Origin: Drosophila persimilis
Taxonomy: Eukaryota > Arthropoda > Insecta > Diptera > Drosophilidae
Assembly (NCBI RefSeq): GCF_003286085.1
Contig: NW_020825313.1
Span: 3,782,001-3,846,000, forward strand
Direction of reading: 5' to 3'
DNA: 64,000 nucleotides
Positions 1 through 10,943 of this stretch are shown one piece after another (position 1 is the first letter of the stretch; every line of letters begins with the position of its first letter). The position numbers and the translations under genes are program-made. The notes under the pieces were generated by a model. It saw only the letters and a program-made list of their open reading frames with translations. It was not told the DNA's origin and made no database searches.

Positions 1-690
1 AGTTTTCCGAAAGCTCTTCTTGGAAGAGTTTTCGAAAAGGAGTAAGTCTTACTGGCTATTTACCGATGTATCAAAAAACATCTCTGGCACCGGCTTTGCC
101 GTGGTTAACAGCGTTTACTTACGGTTACTTCCTGATTATTCCTCAATCTTCACTGCAGAGGCTTTCGCCATTTGTAAAGCCTGCACATACGCAAAGGAAA
201 GCCGCGGTCTATTTACGATCTGCACAGAACGCCTCTCCACTATTGAAGCTGTCAAAAATGTAAACTGCCACAATAAAATAATTGCCGAGATTCGAAACCT
301 GTGCATTCAATATCCAAAAAAGCGAACTCTTTTCTGAGTGCCCAGTCATCAGGGTATCCAAGGTAATGAGTATGCGGACTTAGCTGCAAATCACGTCTCA
401 AAGGCCCCAACTTTACTACATACTCCCACTGAGGAAAATGATATAAAAAGGCTCATCCCCCAGGTCTCAACCCAAAGACACTCTGAAGATTGGAACCAAA
501 TCCCCCACCGATACAAGATGTTCAACCCGAGTGGTTCACCCACGATCTATCCACCAAAATGTATAAAATCCAAATGGACCATTCATCCGCCTACGTATCG
601 GCCATGAAAAATTGACTCATGAACAGCTGTTAACCGGCAAAACCGCACAACGTTGTCCCTGTGGGGACACTCTCAGTGGATCACCTTTTA
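1..690 (+). pseudogene. I-like non-LTR element: RNase H domain and C-terminal cysteine motif (first duplicate)
   Basis: Frames at 20-337 and 338-607 together read as an RNase H domain of a non-LTR retrotransposon: an acidic start (FTDVSK), an AEAFAICKA helix, then PSHQGIQGNEYADLAAN, typical of the RNase H of I-clade elements. At 335-337 the frame has TGA directly before VPSHQG; related elements have Trp here (WVPSHQG), so this looks like a TGG-to-TGA change. After a frameshift near 600 the reading continues RIGHEKLTHEQLL then CPCGDTLS, the cysteine-containing tail that follows RNase H in I-like elements. The start lies outside the window. The block is repeated almost exactly at 4509-5198. Non-functional. 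Confidence 0.75.
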
Positions 691-691
691 G

Positions 692-1183
692 ATGTTTACA
701 ATGGAACAATTAAAGGCATTGGTAAAAGCCCGGGGCAGACTCAAGGCCATTATCACACGCGCATTGGCCTGGGCTGAACGGGAGGAACCAGCTACAACGG
801 CGGAGGTCACCTCACGGATGGAACTGCTCCAATCGGCTTGGAAAGAGTTCTCACAACTTGGAGATTCCATAGCCCTTCTATGTATCTAAAGTATCTATTG
901 GCACATGCAATGATTTTGGAGAAAAAGGGGTTAGTACAACCAACTACAACTGCAACGATCAACGAGATGGCAGCAGAGAGCTTCATCTAAACAACGACAC
1001 AGTACTCAGCCTGCTACAACAACAACAACAGCTATTTGAACAGTTAGCTGCAAACCAGAACACGACGAACATGTCTATGCGTGCTGCTAGAGAGAGCGAG
1101 AGGGTCGAGTTTAAAGGCGCGGTGAATTCGAATTCTGCAAGTCTGCAGTCTGAAGGGAAAATAGTAACTCACGGGGACAAATC
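692..1183 (+). pseudogene. BEL1 gag N-terminus (first duplicate), interrupted by Helitron
   Basis: The frame from 692 has MEQLKALVKARGRLKAI, which has the feel of the amino-terminal coiled part of BEL/Pao gag proteins. It stops at 889 and continues in other frames, with a Gln/Asn-rich stretch (CAACAA repeats near 1014-1029) and an end rich in charged residues. It abuts the I-like cysteine tail upstream with no visible LTR, so the 5' end of the BEL element is missing. The DINE-1-type Helitron at 1184 cuts it. The zinc-knuckle half of the same gag is seen only behind the second duplicate, at 6644. Assignment to BEL rests on that downstream continuation and is moderate. Confidence 0.5.
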
Positions 1184-2186
1184 AACGAGGGGGAACGTTG
1201 TGAGTTGCTGCGGACACCGCAACTCTAAAGTTATACCCGATACTAAGTCAGTATGGCTCTCCTCCGGCAGACGCCGCTAATATTAAACGACACGACAAAG
1301 AGTGCGTGCGAGAGAAACAGAAAATCAGTCTGAGCGTGACGTCGGACGCTGCGTAGCCAGTGCAAATTGAGTTGTTCCTTTTGGCTATAAAATTATCTGA
1401 TCTGATCCAGATTCAGCAATCTGATATATATGATCATTATCTATGATTCTGCGTTTTTAGTTTTCTCGTATCCTCAATATTGTGGATGCAACAGTTTTTC
1501 GTCCTTTGTGGGTGCGGAAGGGAGTAAGGCGAAACTTTGAGATATACGTTTTATAGTGAGATTTAACAGGAGTGCGGATATCAAATTTTGAAACAAACTC
1601 GTCTCGGTCCGATATATTAGGAGTGTGGATACCAAATTTGGTTGCTCTAGCTTTTATAGTCTCTGAGATCTAGGCGCTAATGTTTTACTCTAAGCAAAAC
1701 CGGCTATGCTACGTGTGTGTTAGAGAGAGACAGGGCGAGAAAAAATGAAATTGTTTTCTTGATCAGATTCTGCAGTCTAAAAGATATGGTCATTCTCTAC
1801 GATTCTGCGTTTTTGGTTTTATCGTATCTTTAAAAATGTGGATGCCACAGATTTTCGTCCTTTGTGGGGGCGGAAAAGGGGCGGGGCGAAGTTTTGAAAT
1901 ATTTTTGTAGCAGTGACATATCACAGAAGTCTGGATCCAAAACATCGTTGCTCTAGCTCTTATAGTCTTTGAGCACTGAAGGCACTAGGCGCTGAAGGGG
2001 ACGGACAGACGGACAGGCGGACGGACGGACAGACAGACAGGGCTCAATCGACTCGGCTATTTATGCTGATCAAGAATATATATACTTTATGTGGTCGGAA
2101 ACGATTCCTTCTGGACGTTACACACATCCACTTTTACCAAAAATCTAATATACTATATAATATACTGATTTTGAGTATCGGGTATA
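1184..2186 (-). mobile_element. DINE-1-type Helitron copy 1 (hybrid)
   Basis: Begins with the antisense of the 3' end (aacgagggggaacgttgtga, including the GAGTTGC/GCAACTC hairpin region) and ends with the antisense of the 5' terminus (gagtatcgggtata). It contains the GGACGGACAGAC-rich tract, the 'attttcgtcctttgtggg' blocks and a GA-rich tract (1722-1741) found in the other copies. Ends match the DINE-1/ISY-type non-autonomous Helitrons of Drosophila; no Rep/helicase gene. The first ~200 bases match copy 2 almost base for base, then diverge, which suggests a recombinant element. Confidence 0.8.
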
Positions 2187-3248
2187 AAAACCCTATCAAT
2201 ACAATACAATTTCAAATACAGAATCTAAGTGTAACACATATCAGGAAGTGGAAGAAGATACATATAACCAAATATGGCTCATTAATTTTCAATGCCTATT
2301 AAAATAGTTCAATGGAATATGAACGGCATCATAAATAATTATCAGGAATTAATAATACTAATAAACCCAGTTAACCCAGAAGTTATATGTATCCAAGAGA
2401 CACATTTACCTCATGGCTCCAAGAATATAATTTAACCAAAATCGTACAAGGGATACTTTAAAAACCACGACAGCATAACTACAGCAAAGCAAGGTATTGG
2501 AGTTTTAATAAAACGCCACATTCCGCATAATCAAATCACTATTAACTCCTTTATTCTCTGCAAAGCATTGCAGCTAGAAGTTAACCCAAAGATCTCAATC
2601 GTCAATTGTTATATACCTCCTAGTCAGAGCTTCGCGGAAGGCGAACTTCTAGCCCTCTCCACCAAAATGTCGACGCCTCTTATCCTCTCTGGAGACCTAA
2701 ACTCTTGGGGCCCACTATTGGGGTTCAGCTGCAGCGAATTCCCGTGGGAAACAAATTTAAAGCTTTCTCTCTAAAGCAAACCTTACCATCCTAAATTACG
2801 CAGTATGAGCCAGATAAAATGAAATCAACCCCCAAATACAAAACTGACAAAGCTGACTGGGACAAATTCTACCACCTACTCACGCCATTCAAGTCATTAC
2901 AAAACATCCTTAACATTAACAAAGAAGTTTCTATAATGACCAAAGCTATAAGGAATGCAGCTAACATGTCTATTCCTCAAACTAAGCGTATTGTGCACAA
3001 AGCCAATATAGTTTGGTGGAACGCCACTCTCACTAAACTACGCGAGCACAAGCAAACACTATGGTCAGAGTTCAAGTTTAGCGAAACGACCCAAAATCTT
3101 GTGGCATATAAGAAAACTAAAGCTTTATTCAAAAGAGAAGATAAAGCCTCCAAGCGTCAATCACTTAACCACCTCACAAGCCACTCCCCATATCTTCTAC
3201 CAAAAAAAATCTGGGCCTACGTCAAAACTCTAACTGGCAAACGTAGAA
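2187..3248 (+). pseudogene. I-like non-LTR ORF2: apurinic endonuclease domain
   Basis: ATG at 2292 opens MPIKIVQWNMNGI, the usual start of an APE-type endonuclease; then PEVICIQETHLP (metal-binding Glu) and, after a stop, IVNCYIPPS and LSGDLNSWG (catalytic Asp/Asn box). Stops and deletions follow 2760. 2819-3391 continues as a Lys-rich linker (WWNATLTKLREHKQTLW) typical of the segment between endonuclease and reverse transcriptase. The same element supplies the RT at 3249-4250 and RNase H at 4501. The left boundary with Helitron copy 1 is at about 2187. Non-functional. Confidence 0.75.
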
Positions 3249-4500
3249 TTCTAAAGAATTCAGCTAAACATGTTAAGCAGGGACTCATTAACATCTATAA
3301 CTGCATTTTAAACAACGGGATCTACCCCCACACTTGGTCAGTAGCATTTTTTTGTTGCTTTGCTCAATCAAACTCTTTGAAAAAATTGTAGCACGCAGAC
3401 TAATGTGGTATTTGGACAGGAACAATCTTCTATCCCCAGCCAAGTTGCATTTCAAAGCAAGCACAGCACTGTTGACTCTCTTCTGAAAATCAAACATTTC
3501 GTGTCAGACGCCCTTTCCTCTAAAAACCACGTTCCTTTGCTAGGTACGGATTTCGAAAGGGCTTTCGATCGCGTAGGCGTTCACGTCGTCCTTGATCAGC
3601 TTGAACTTTGGGGATTGGGTCCTAAGGCCTTTAATGCAGTGAAGGGCTTTATGACTCGTCGCTCCTTCAGAGTTCGAGTCAACAATACTCTCTCTCTCCC
3701 AATTTCACTTCACAGTGGCATCCCACAAGGTCCCCTGTTTCCGTCGTATTGTTTATAATTGCTTTCGACAAACTTAGTAAAATAATTCTTAGGTATAAAA
3801 ACATTAGTTTAACAGTTTATGCAGACGATGAAATCATCTACACTAAGATAAAAAACACAAACTCTGTACATATTTGTTTTAAAAAAATACTTAAAGATAT
3901 TCAGGAGTGGGGAAACTTGTCGGGTGCCACACTATCCACCAACAAATGTAAAATACTGCATATTTGCAGAAAACATCAGTGCTCGTCGAGAAACAATGAT
4001 CTTAGTTTTAAGAATACGACAATTCAATCTGTAGAGAACTTGAAAATTCTTGGAAATGTTTTCGCTAATAAATTTAACTTTAAAGAACACTGTCTACAAT
4101 TAAGATTACAATTAGAATCTAGACTTAACATCGTTCGATTTCTAAGATCAAAATTTTTAGATGTCCATGCTAATACGTTAATATATATCATAAGAGCTCT
4201 TATCCTTGCAAAAATCGTCTACGTCCGAATATCGGAAGGATGGAGCGCAATTGCAAATTTAAAAAAAAATCCAAACACCGTACCAATGCTGCGGCTAACA
4301 CTCTCGTCGTCAGCCAACGGGCTACTCAACAAATATTTCATGAGTGCCATAAATGCCAAACATAAACACAAAGTACCCTCAACCATACGACGCTGCGTCA
4401 TGCTCTGGAAACAACACAAAATACAACCTCCAGGAAAACCAGGCAGCTACGCAGTACGTCTTTCAATCTCCAACTTCACCAACTCAAAAAAGGAAATACT
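3249..4500 (+). pseudogene. I-like non-LTR ORF2: reverse transcriptase domain
   Basis: 3405-3758 holds QVAFQSKHSTVDSLL, the catalytic block TDFERAFDRVGVHVVLDQL and SGIPQGP; after a frameshift 3749-4504 holds VYADDEIIYTKI (the catalytic YADD box) and a thumb region (LKILGNVF..FKEHC). Order and motifs are those of non-LTR reverse transcriptases, and the RNase H following at 4501 places it in an RNase H-bearing clade (I-like preferred over LOA/R1). Short deletions have removed part of the region before 3290. The ancestral protein would have been about 1,000 residues or more; this one is broken in at least three places. Confidence 0.8.
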
Positions 4501-5198
4501 ATGAGCGGAGTTTTCCGAAAGCTCTTCTTGGAAGAGTTTTCGAAAAGGAGTAAGTCTTACTGGCTATTTACCGATGTATCAAAAAACATCTCTGGCACCG
4601 GCTTTGCCGTGGTTAACAGCGATTACTTACGGTTACTTCCTGATTATTCCTCAATCTTCACTGCAGAGGCTTTCGCCATTTGTAAAGCCTGCACATACGC
4701 AAAGGAAAGCCGCGGTCTATTTACGATCTGCACAGAACGCCTCTCCACTATTGAAGCTGTCAAAAATGTAAACTGCCACAATAAAATAAATGCCGAGATT
4801 CGAAACCTGTGCATTCAATATCCAAAAAAGCGAACTCTTTTCTGAGTGCCCAGTCATCAGGGTATCCAAGGTAATGAGTATGCGGACTTAGCTGCAAATC
4901 ACGTCTCAAAGGCCCCAACTTTACTACATACTCCCACTGAGGAAAATGATATAAAAAGGCTCATCCCCCAGGTCTCAACCCAAAGACACTCTGAAGATTG
5001 GAACCAAATCCCCCACCGATACAAGATGTTCAACCCGAGTGGTTCACCCACGATCTATCCACCAAAATGTATAAAATCCAAATGGACCATTCATCCGCCT
5101 ACGTATCGGCCATGAAAAATTGACTCATGAACAGCTGTTAACCGGCAAAACCGCACAACGTTGTCCCTGTGGGGACACTCTCAGTGGATCACCTTTTA
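4501..5198 (+). pseudogene. I-like non-LTR element: RNase H domain (second duplicate)
   Basis: Same sequence as 1-690 with two base differences that I can see (GAT for GTT near 4622 and AAAT for AATT near 4788). It is continuous with the RT upstream, so this is the original location of the domain; the frame at 4501-4845 starts with an in-frame MSGVFRKLFLEEF leader. The same TGA at 4843-4845 breaks the frame before VPSHQG, and the cysteine tail follows after a frameshift near 5108. Because both copies share this break, it predates the duplication. Confidence 0.8.
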
Positions 5199-5199
5199 G

Positions 5200-5690
5200 A
5201 TGTTTACAATGGAACAATTAAAGGCATTGGTAAAAGCCCGGGGCAGACTCAAGGCCATTATCACACGCGCATTGGCCTGGGCTGAACGGGAGGAACCAGC
5301 TACAACGGCGGAGGTCACCTCACGGATGGAACTGCTCCAATCGGCTTGGAAAGAGTTCTCACAACTTGGAGATTCCATAGCCCTTCTATGTATCTAAAGT
5401 ATCTATTGGCACATGCAATGATTTTGGAGAAAAAGGGGTTAGTACAACCAACTACAACTGCAACGATCAACGAGATGGCAGCAGAGAGCTTCATCTAAAC
5501 AACGACACAGTACTCAGCCTGCTACAACAACAACAACAGCTATTTGAACAGTTAGCTGCAAACCAGAACACGACGAACATGTCTATGCGTGCTGCTAGAG
5601 AGAGCGAGAGGGTCGAGTTTAAAGGCGCGGTGAATTCGAATTCTGCAGTCTGCAGTCTGAAGGGAAAATAGTAACTCACGGGGACAAATC
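5200..5690 (+). pseudogene. BEL1 gag N-terminus (second duplicate)
   Basis: Near-identical to 692-1183; a one-base difference lies in the ttctgca(a)gtctgcag run near 5646. It is cut at 5691 by Helitron copy 2, beyond which the gag resumes with a zinc-knuckle region at 6644 and BEL pol follows. This copy therefore marks the intact order of the BEL1 element. Confidence 0.5.
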
Positions 5691-6643
5691 AACGAGGGGG
5701 AACGTTGTGAGTTGCTGCGGACACCGCAACTCTAAAGTTATACCCGATACTAAGTCAGTATGGCTCTCCTCCGGCAGACGCCGCTAATATTAAACGACAC
5801 GACAAAGAGTGCGTGCGAGAGAAACAGAAAATCAGTCTGAGCGTGACGTCGGACGCTGCGTAGCCAGTGCAAATTGAGTTGTTCCTTTTGGCTACAAAAA
5901 TGATCTGATCTGATCCAGTTTCAGCAATCTGATAGATATGATCATTATCTATGATTCTGCGTTTTTAGTTTTCTCGTATCCTCAATATTGTGGATGCAAC
6001 AGTTTTTCGTCCTTTGCGGCGGCGGAAGGTGGTGTGGCGAAATTTTGACACAAAATGGTCAAGGTCCGATATCACAGGAGTGTGGATACCAAATTTGGTT
6101 GCTTTGGCTCTTATAGGTTCTGAGATCCTTGAACTCATATTTTGCAATTGGCAAAACCGACCATGAAACCTGTGTGTTAGAGAGAGACAGAGCGGGAAAG
6201 AATGAAATTATTTTCTTGATTCTGGCTATAATTATTATACGATCTGGTTCAGATTTTGCACTCTAGAAGATACAGTCATCTTCTACGATTCTGCGTATGG
6301 TCGAAATTGTGGATGCCACAGATTTTCGCCCTTTGTGGGGGCGGAAGTGGGCGGGGCAAAGTTTTGAAATTTTCTTGTAGCAGTGACATATCACAGAAGT
6401 CTGGATCCAAAACATCGTTGTTCTAGCTCTTATAGTCTTTGAGCACTAGGCGCTGAAGGGGACGGACAGACAGACGGCCGGACAGACGGACAGACAGACA
6501 TGGCTCAATCGACTCGGCTATTGATGCTGATCAAGAATATATATACTTTATGGGGTCGGAAACGATTCCTTCTGGACGTTACACACATCCACTTTTACCA
6601 CAAATCTAATATACCCCAATACTCATTTTGTGTATCGGGTATA
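5691..6643 (-). mobile_element. DINE-1-type Helitron copy 2, inserted in BEL1 gag
   Basis: Runs from aacgagggggaacg (antisense 3' end with hairpin) to gtatcgggtata (antisense 5' end). It contains the GA-rich tract at 6180-6203, the GACGGACAGAC tract near 6460-6500 and two 'ttttcgtccttt(g/c)' blocks. It is shorter than copy 3 because of internal deletions. BEL gag sequence on both sides shows that it inserted into an existing BEL element. Open frames that start in it (for example at 6500) are fortuitous. Confidence 0.85.
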
Positions 6644-7095
6644 AAAAGGTTCACACACTCGATGGTGGCAGTCGAAGGCAGCAACTGCACCAAATGCCAT
6701 TCGACAGAACGTATTCTGTATGGCTGTCCACAATTTTTGGATAAGACATGTTTGCAAAGGCGATCTTTTGTAAAAGATAAAAATCTATGCTATAGTTTGA
6801 AGCCTGGTCATTTGGGCAACAAGTGTAAATTAAAATACACATGTAAACAATGCAAAGGTCATCACCATTCACTACTCCATTTACCAGATACTACATCGGG
6901 TATTATCGGGACCTTTGCGCAAAGAAAAGGGGAGAATCAGAGCAATTCAAACGCGCATTATAACACTTCAGTGACTTCAAGTCACATTGCCCAAGCAGAG
7001 GGCACACCATCGATTGTATGTGCACAAGGCACTGCACAATCTACTCAAGCAAAAGTTTTGGGAGTTGGAGAACGTCGACAGCACGACCAAACTTG
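6644..7095 (+). pseudogene. BEL1 gag zinc-knuckle region
   Basis: The frame contains a Cys/His array: CTKCHSTERILYGCPQF, then LCYSLKPGHLGNKCKLKYTCKQCKGHHHSLLH. This pattern (C-x2-C, then C..GH..C and C-x2-C-x2-HH-x2-LH) is the nucleocapsid signature of BEL/Pao gag proteins; one Cys (LCYSL for LCxNC) is lost. A Ser/Asn/Gln-rich linker follows. Aspartic protease motifs are not visible between here and 7080, so that part is deleted. Confidence 0.8.
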
Positions 7096-7960
7096 AACCC
7101 GAAGATGAACAGGTCGAGAAACACTTTCTCACCACACACACTCGCGATGAAAATGGGAAGTATATCGTGGAGCTTCCATTCCATACCACACACCCCGGAA
7201 TTTGGAGATACTCTACAAGGCGCTCTCAAGCGTTTCAAAACGGTTGAACGTCGCTTGCAACAGAATGAGCAGCTACGAATACAATACATACATTTCATGC
7301 GAGAATATCAGACTTTGGGACACATGCGACAACTGCCAACGGAAAAAATCACCTCTAGGCAACATTTCTACATGCCACACCAACCTGTGTTGGGTCGAAA
7401 ACTACTCGGAGTACTCTGAGTAGTTTTCGACGGGTCATTCCGCGACGCCAATGGTAAGACTTTGAATGACACTCTCTTTACAGGGCCGAGCATTCAACGC
7501 GATCTGTTTGCTGTGTTCTTGCGCTTCAGAATGTACAAATTCGTATTCTCAGCGGATATTGTGAAAATGTTCCGCCAAATATGGGTCTGCAATAAGCATC
7601 GAGATTTTCAGAGAATCGTTTGGAGGGATGATCCAACCGATTCAATCAAGCACTTTCAACTATGTACCGTCACCTACGGAACTCCATGTGCGCCATTCCT
7701 AGCGATTCGGGTGTTGCAACAACTGGCTTCGGATCATCATCATGAATTTCCGAATGCTGCGAAATTCCTACTGGAAGATTTCTACGTTGACGATGTTCTT
7801 ACTGGATCAAACAGTGAGGATGAGCTACTGCGGAACCGGAATGAACTTATACAACTAATGTCCTGCGCCAAGCTAGAGCTCGGGAAATGGGTATCCAATA
7901 ATTGGCGGACAATTGGCTGAAGTGGCGAGCTGACCTCGACACATTGCAGCAGTTTCAACT
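7096..7960 (+). pseudogene. BEL1 pol: reverse transcriptase region
   Basis: Frames 6987-7247 and 7018-7419 carry EKHFLTTHTRDENGKYIVELPF and ALKRFKTVERRL, the conserved linker before BEL RT. The RT proper at 7462-7917 has MNDTLFTGPSIQRDLFAVFLRFR, FSADIVKMFRQI (first catalytic Asp), TYGTPCAPFLAIRVL and the catalytic box FYVDDVLTG (YVDD at 7783-7794). Catalytic residues are present, but several frameshifts and a stop at 7918 separate the pieces. The RT is fused in order to RNase H and integrase downstream, as in all BEL/Pao elements. Confidence 0.85.
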
Positions 7961-8720
7961 ACCACGTTTGGTTGTCAACGACGCAGACAACATCGTGTTG
8001 CACGGATTCTCCGATGCTTCTATCAAGGCATACGCTGCTGTAGTTTGAAGCAGAGTAATACACGACGACGGCTCTGTGTCCGTATCTTTAGTGGCTGCAA
8101 AGACAAGGGTGGCTCCACTCAAGCAGCAATCCTTGCCACGCCTGAAGCTTTGCGGAGCACTTCTTCTGAGCCAACTCATACGATCAATTAAGGCTGGATT
8201 ACGACACAGAGATACAACTGTATTTGCATGGTACGACTCTACAAGTGTTTTATCGTGGCTATCATATGAACCAGCCCAGCTGAAGACGTTTGTTGGGAAT
8301 CGAAGCTCGGAAATTCTGGATTCCATTCCATGCCATGCTTGGCGTCATGTGGACTCAAAAACAAACCCAGCTGACTGTGCGTCCAGAGGGCTCATGGCTG
8401 CCGACCTTATCGACTTTCGGCTGTGGTGGACTGACAACGATCAATTCTTGGTAAAGTTGAACAACTCAAAGTTTTACGTTACTCTTTCAGAAACTGGCAT
8501 ACAAAACGAAGTCAAAACCAATTGTTTTTCTACATTGGCCGAATCAAAATTGGATAATCCACTGGAAGAACTAATAGCCCGAGTCTCCTCCTGGCGGAAG
8601 CTTTTGCACACTATTGGCTATGTCCTTCGCTTCATCCAACGCACAAAACATGCATCTCCCAATGAGGAGCTCCCAGGACAGGAGCTCCCAATCTCTAACA
8701 TTGCATGAGATCAGGACTGC
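7961..8720 (+). pseudogene. BEL1 pol: RNase H region
   Basis: LHGFSDASIKAYAAVV is followed by a stop at about 8046-8048, then (8076-8708) TRVAPLKQQSLPRLKLCGALLLS, FAWYDSTSVLSWL, FVGNRSSEIL, and WRHVDSKTNPADCASRGL. These are the RNase H blocks of BEL/Pao pol. Apart from the early stop the 210-residue frame is open, so this is one of the better-kept parts of BEL1. Confidence 0.85.
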
Positions 8721-9720
8721 ACGGATTCTGTGTTTGCGTTACGCGCAAACCTGCTTTCAAGATGACTACCAATTGCTACTTGTCAAGAAGCCATTACGGA
8801 GCCGATCGCAGCTTGTGAAACTGTCACCAATAAGTGACAAAGAAAATCTACTCAGGGTCGGCGGACGATTGCATCACTCTCAATTGCCAAAAGAGGCGAA
8901 ACATCCAGTTTTGCTGTCAAAGACTCATCGCATCACGAAACTGATCTTGGAACAAGAGCACCGGGTCAACCTCCACCCTGGTGTTTCTGCACTCTTCGAA
9001 ATTGTTCGGCAAAGGTTCTGGATATTTGGCGCACGTAACCTCGTACGCAAAATCACGCACGAATGTTTGGCTTGCTTTCAACAAAGACAGCATACATCAC
9101 AGCAACGAATGGCTGAGCATTCGTATCACACAAGCACTGTCATTTGTCAACACCGGTTGCGACTATGCTGGGCCAATCCTTCTCAAGGATGGCAAGGTTC
9201 GCAAACCACGTACAAGCAAGGGCTATATATGCCTATTCGTTTGCCTGGTCACATCGGCAATACATTTGGAGCTTGTCACGGATTTCACCACTGAAACGTT
9301 CCTGGCTGCACTGCGGCGCTTCATATCTCTACGTGGCAAGTGTGCCAAAATCTACAGTGACAACGGCACAAATTTCAGCGGCGCGAAACGCTCACTCGAT
9401 GAAATGCAAACCCTACTGGCGTCACAGCAACACACCGACCTGGTTTCTCATACCCAGGCGGATGACGGCATACAATGGGTATTCACTCCGCCTGGTTCAT
9501 CTCATTGGGGTGGAAAATGGGAATCGGCAGTTCGATCGGTTAAACTGCACCTTTGACGAGTCGTCGGAACCTCAATGCTTACATTTGAGCAGATGCGTAC
9601 CCTACTTGCGCAAGTCAGCGCAGTGGTCAACTGACGTCCTCTATGCTACACACCGGGTACTGACGTCAACTATTTATCGCCGGCTCACTTCTTAATTGGA
9701 CGTCCATTCACCGCCATACA
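8721..9720 (+). pseudogene. BEL1 pol: integrase region
   Basis: Starts with LLRVGGRLHHSQLPKEAKHPVLL, then a zinc-binding segment (EHRVNLHPG...CLACFQQR). Catalytic core pieces at 8981-9556: TGCDYAGPILL (Asp), ICLFVCLVTSAIHLELVTDFTTETFLAALRRF, YSDNGTNFSGA (Asp) and HWGGKWESAVRSVK (Glu). All three D,D,E residues are visible; frameshifts occur near 9080 and 9550. A C-terminal piece (FLIGRPF-like) reads across 9680-9720. No LTR is recognisable downstream. Confidence 0.85.
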
Positions 9721-10084
9721 ACACCATATACACACATATTCTTATCGCCGCTGCGACGGCATTATTCAGTACCAAATAGACATCGAACTAGACAAGAACA
9801 GAATAAATACAGTCCACTAAAATCAAATCCGTCGAGCATATTATTCGCGAACACATACTAAACCTGAAAACATTAATTTAATTAACCAATTTTAGAAAAA
9901 TTTAAATTAAACGAATATATCTAACAGGAGCCATTAAACAGCAGAGCTGAAGGCCCTAGTAGCTAGTTCTCGAATAGTTTTTAAGTTAATATTTTATATT
10001 AGCCTTAAATTTAATAAATAAAAAAATTAAAAATTTTCAGTTAAACTTCAACAGCTATTAAAAAAGCTTAGTAGCTTACGGCTA
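9721..10084. other. AT-rich tail downstream of BEL1, no gene
   Basis: No coding signal. It contains poly-A-signal-like words (aataaataaaaaaatt near 10014-10030) and may include decayed 3' sequence of BEL1, but no LTR counterpart exists in the window to prove this. Confidence 0.4.
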
Positions 10085-10400
10085 CGGAAAGATCAATGAT
10101 CAGATTAGATAGATTGAAGAAAGAGAACTTCATGGCAGATCCTATGGGCTTTAAGAGAATGAATGCTGATCAGACGCAGCCTACTTTTATAAGAAAATAA
10201 ATGTCTAGAAGGGTCCCAATTGAGTCCAGTGAGGAGACAAAGAACAATATTCCAAGATAAGCCGGACAAGAGAAACATAAAGTAGTTTTTTGTAAAGGTC
10301 AGTGAATTCCATCTTTTGATTAAACCCAGGACTCCTTTAGCTTTCGTCGAAATGGTGGATATATGGGAATTAACGCATAAATGCCAAGGTCATTAACTTT
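10085..10400 (-). pseudogene. Relic of the non-LTR family seen at 63205-64000
   Basis: Nucleotide-level resemblance to 63390-63750: shared words include gacgcagcc, gaggggtccca-like blocks, ttccaagataggccg/aagccgg, acaagagaaacataga/aag, ccaggactcctttagctttcg and ggatatatgggaatta. In the 63-kb copy this segment codes for the RT C-terminus (- strand). Here every frame is broken. Decayed 3' part of a jockey/CR1-like element. Confidence 0.6.
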
Positions 10401-10561
10401 AAACATATAACATATATCCAAAACTAAGAAGGTAAAAAACATGTGAATATTAAAGATCCATTCTACTTTAGAAGTTGGACCAGCAATATTTTGAATATAT
10501 ATGTAACTGTAAAATCAAATAGAGGACTGTTGAAGGAGGATTGTTCAAGGGGCTTTAGCTT

Positions 10562-10648
10562 AGCCTTATATTTAAAAAACGATGCCTTAATCGATGCACA
10601 GTAAGCCTTATATTTAAAAAACGATACCTTCATCGATGCACAGTAAGG
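10562..10648. repeat. Two-copy 42-bp tandem repeat
   Basis: The unit 'agccttatatttaaaaaacg..tcgatgcacagta' starts at 10562 and again at 10604, with three or so substitutions between copies. It lies in a 124-codon frame on the - strand (10463-10837) whose protein repeats YCASxKxSFFKYKA; 42 is a multiple of three, so the frame survives the duplication. I do not recognise that frame and do not call it a gene. Confidence 0.8.
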
Positions 10649-10943
10649 CTTTTCAGCATCGGGCATTTCAGCATCTTCAGTTTTATTTGAGTGCTTGTGG
10701 AGTGGAATATCTATTAAAGTTACCATTTTTAAACAGTCACTAGTTTCCAAATCCAAATACATTTTTTGGCCACCTGATGTAGTCCCAACCTGCGTCGTAA
10801 TCTTGGCTGAGATAACTCGTATCAAAAGGACATACATATATCCCTAGTAGAGTGGAATAACACTTTCAGCATGAAAGTATACAAATCAACCTGGTTTGAC
10901 ATCCAATAAAAGTCATCCTGTCATTATGGTCCGGTTCACATTT

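Noticed and set aside
6500-6640. Start of the 198-codon frame (MAQSTRLLMLIKNIYTLWG...) as a gag N-terminus
   Set aside because: These residues are the translation of the Helitron 5' end (the same peptide appears at 2063-2160); gag resumes only after 6643.
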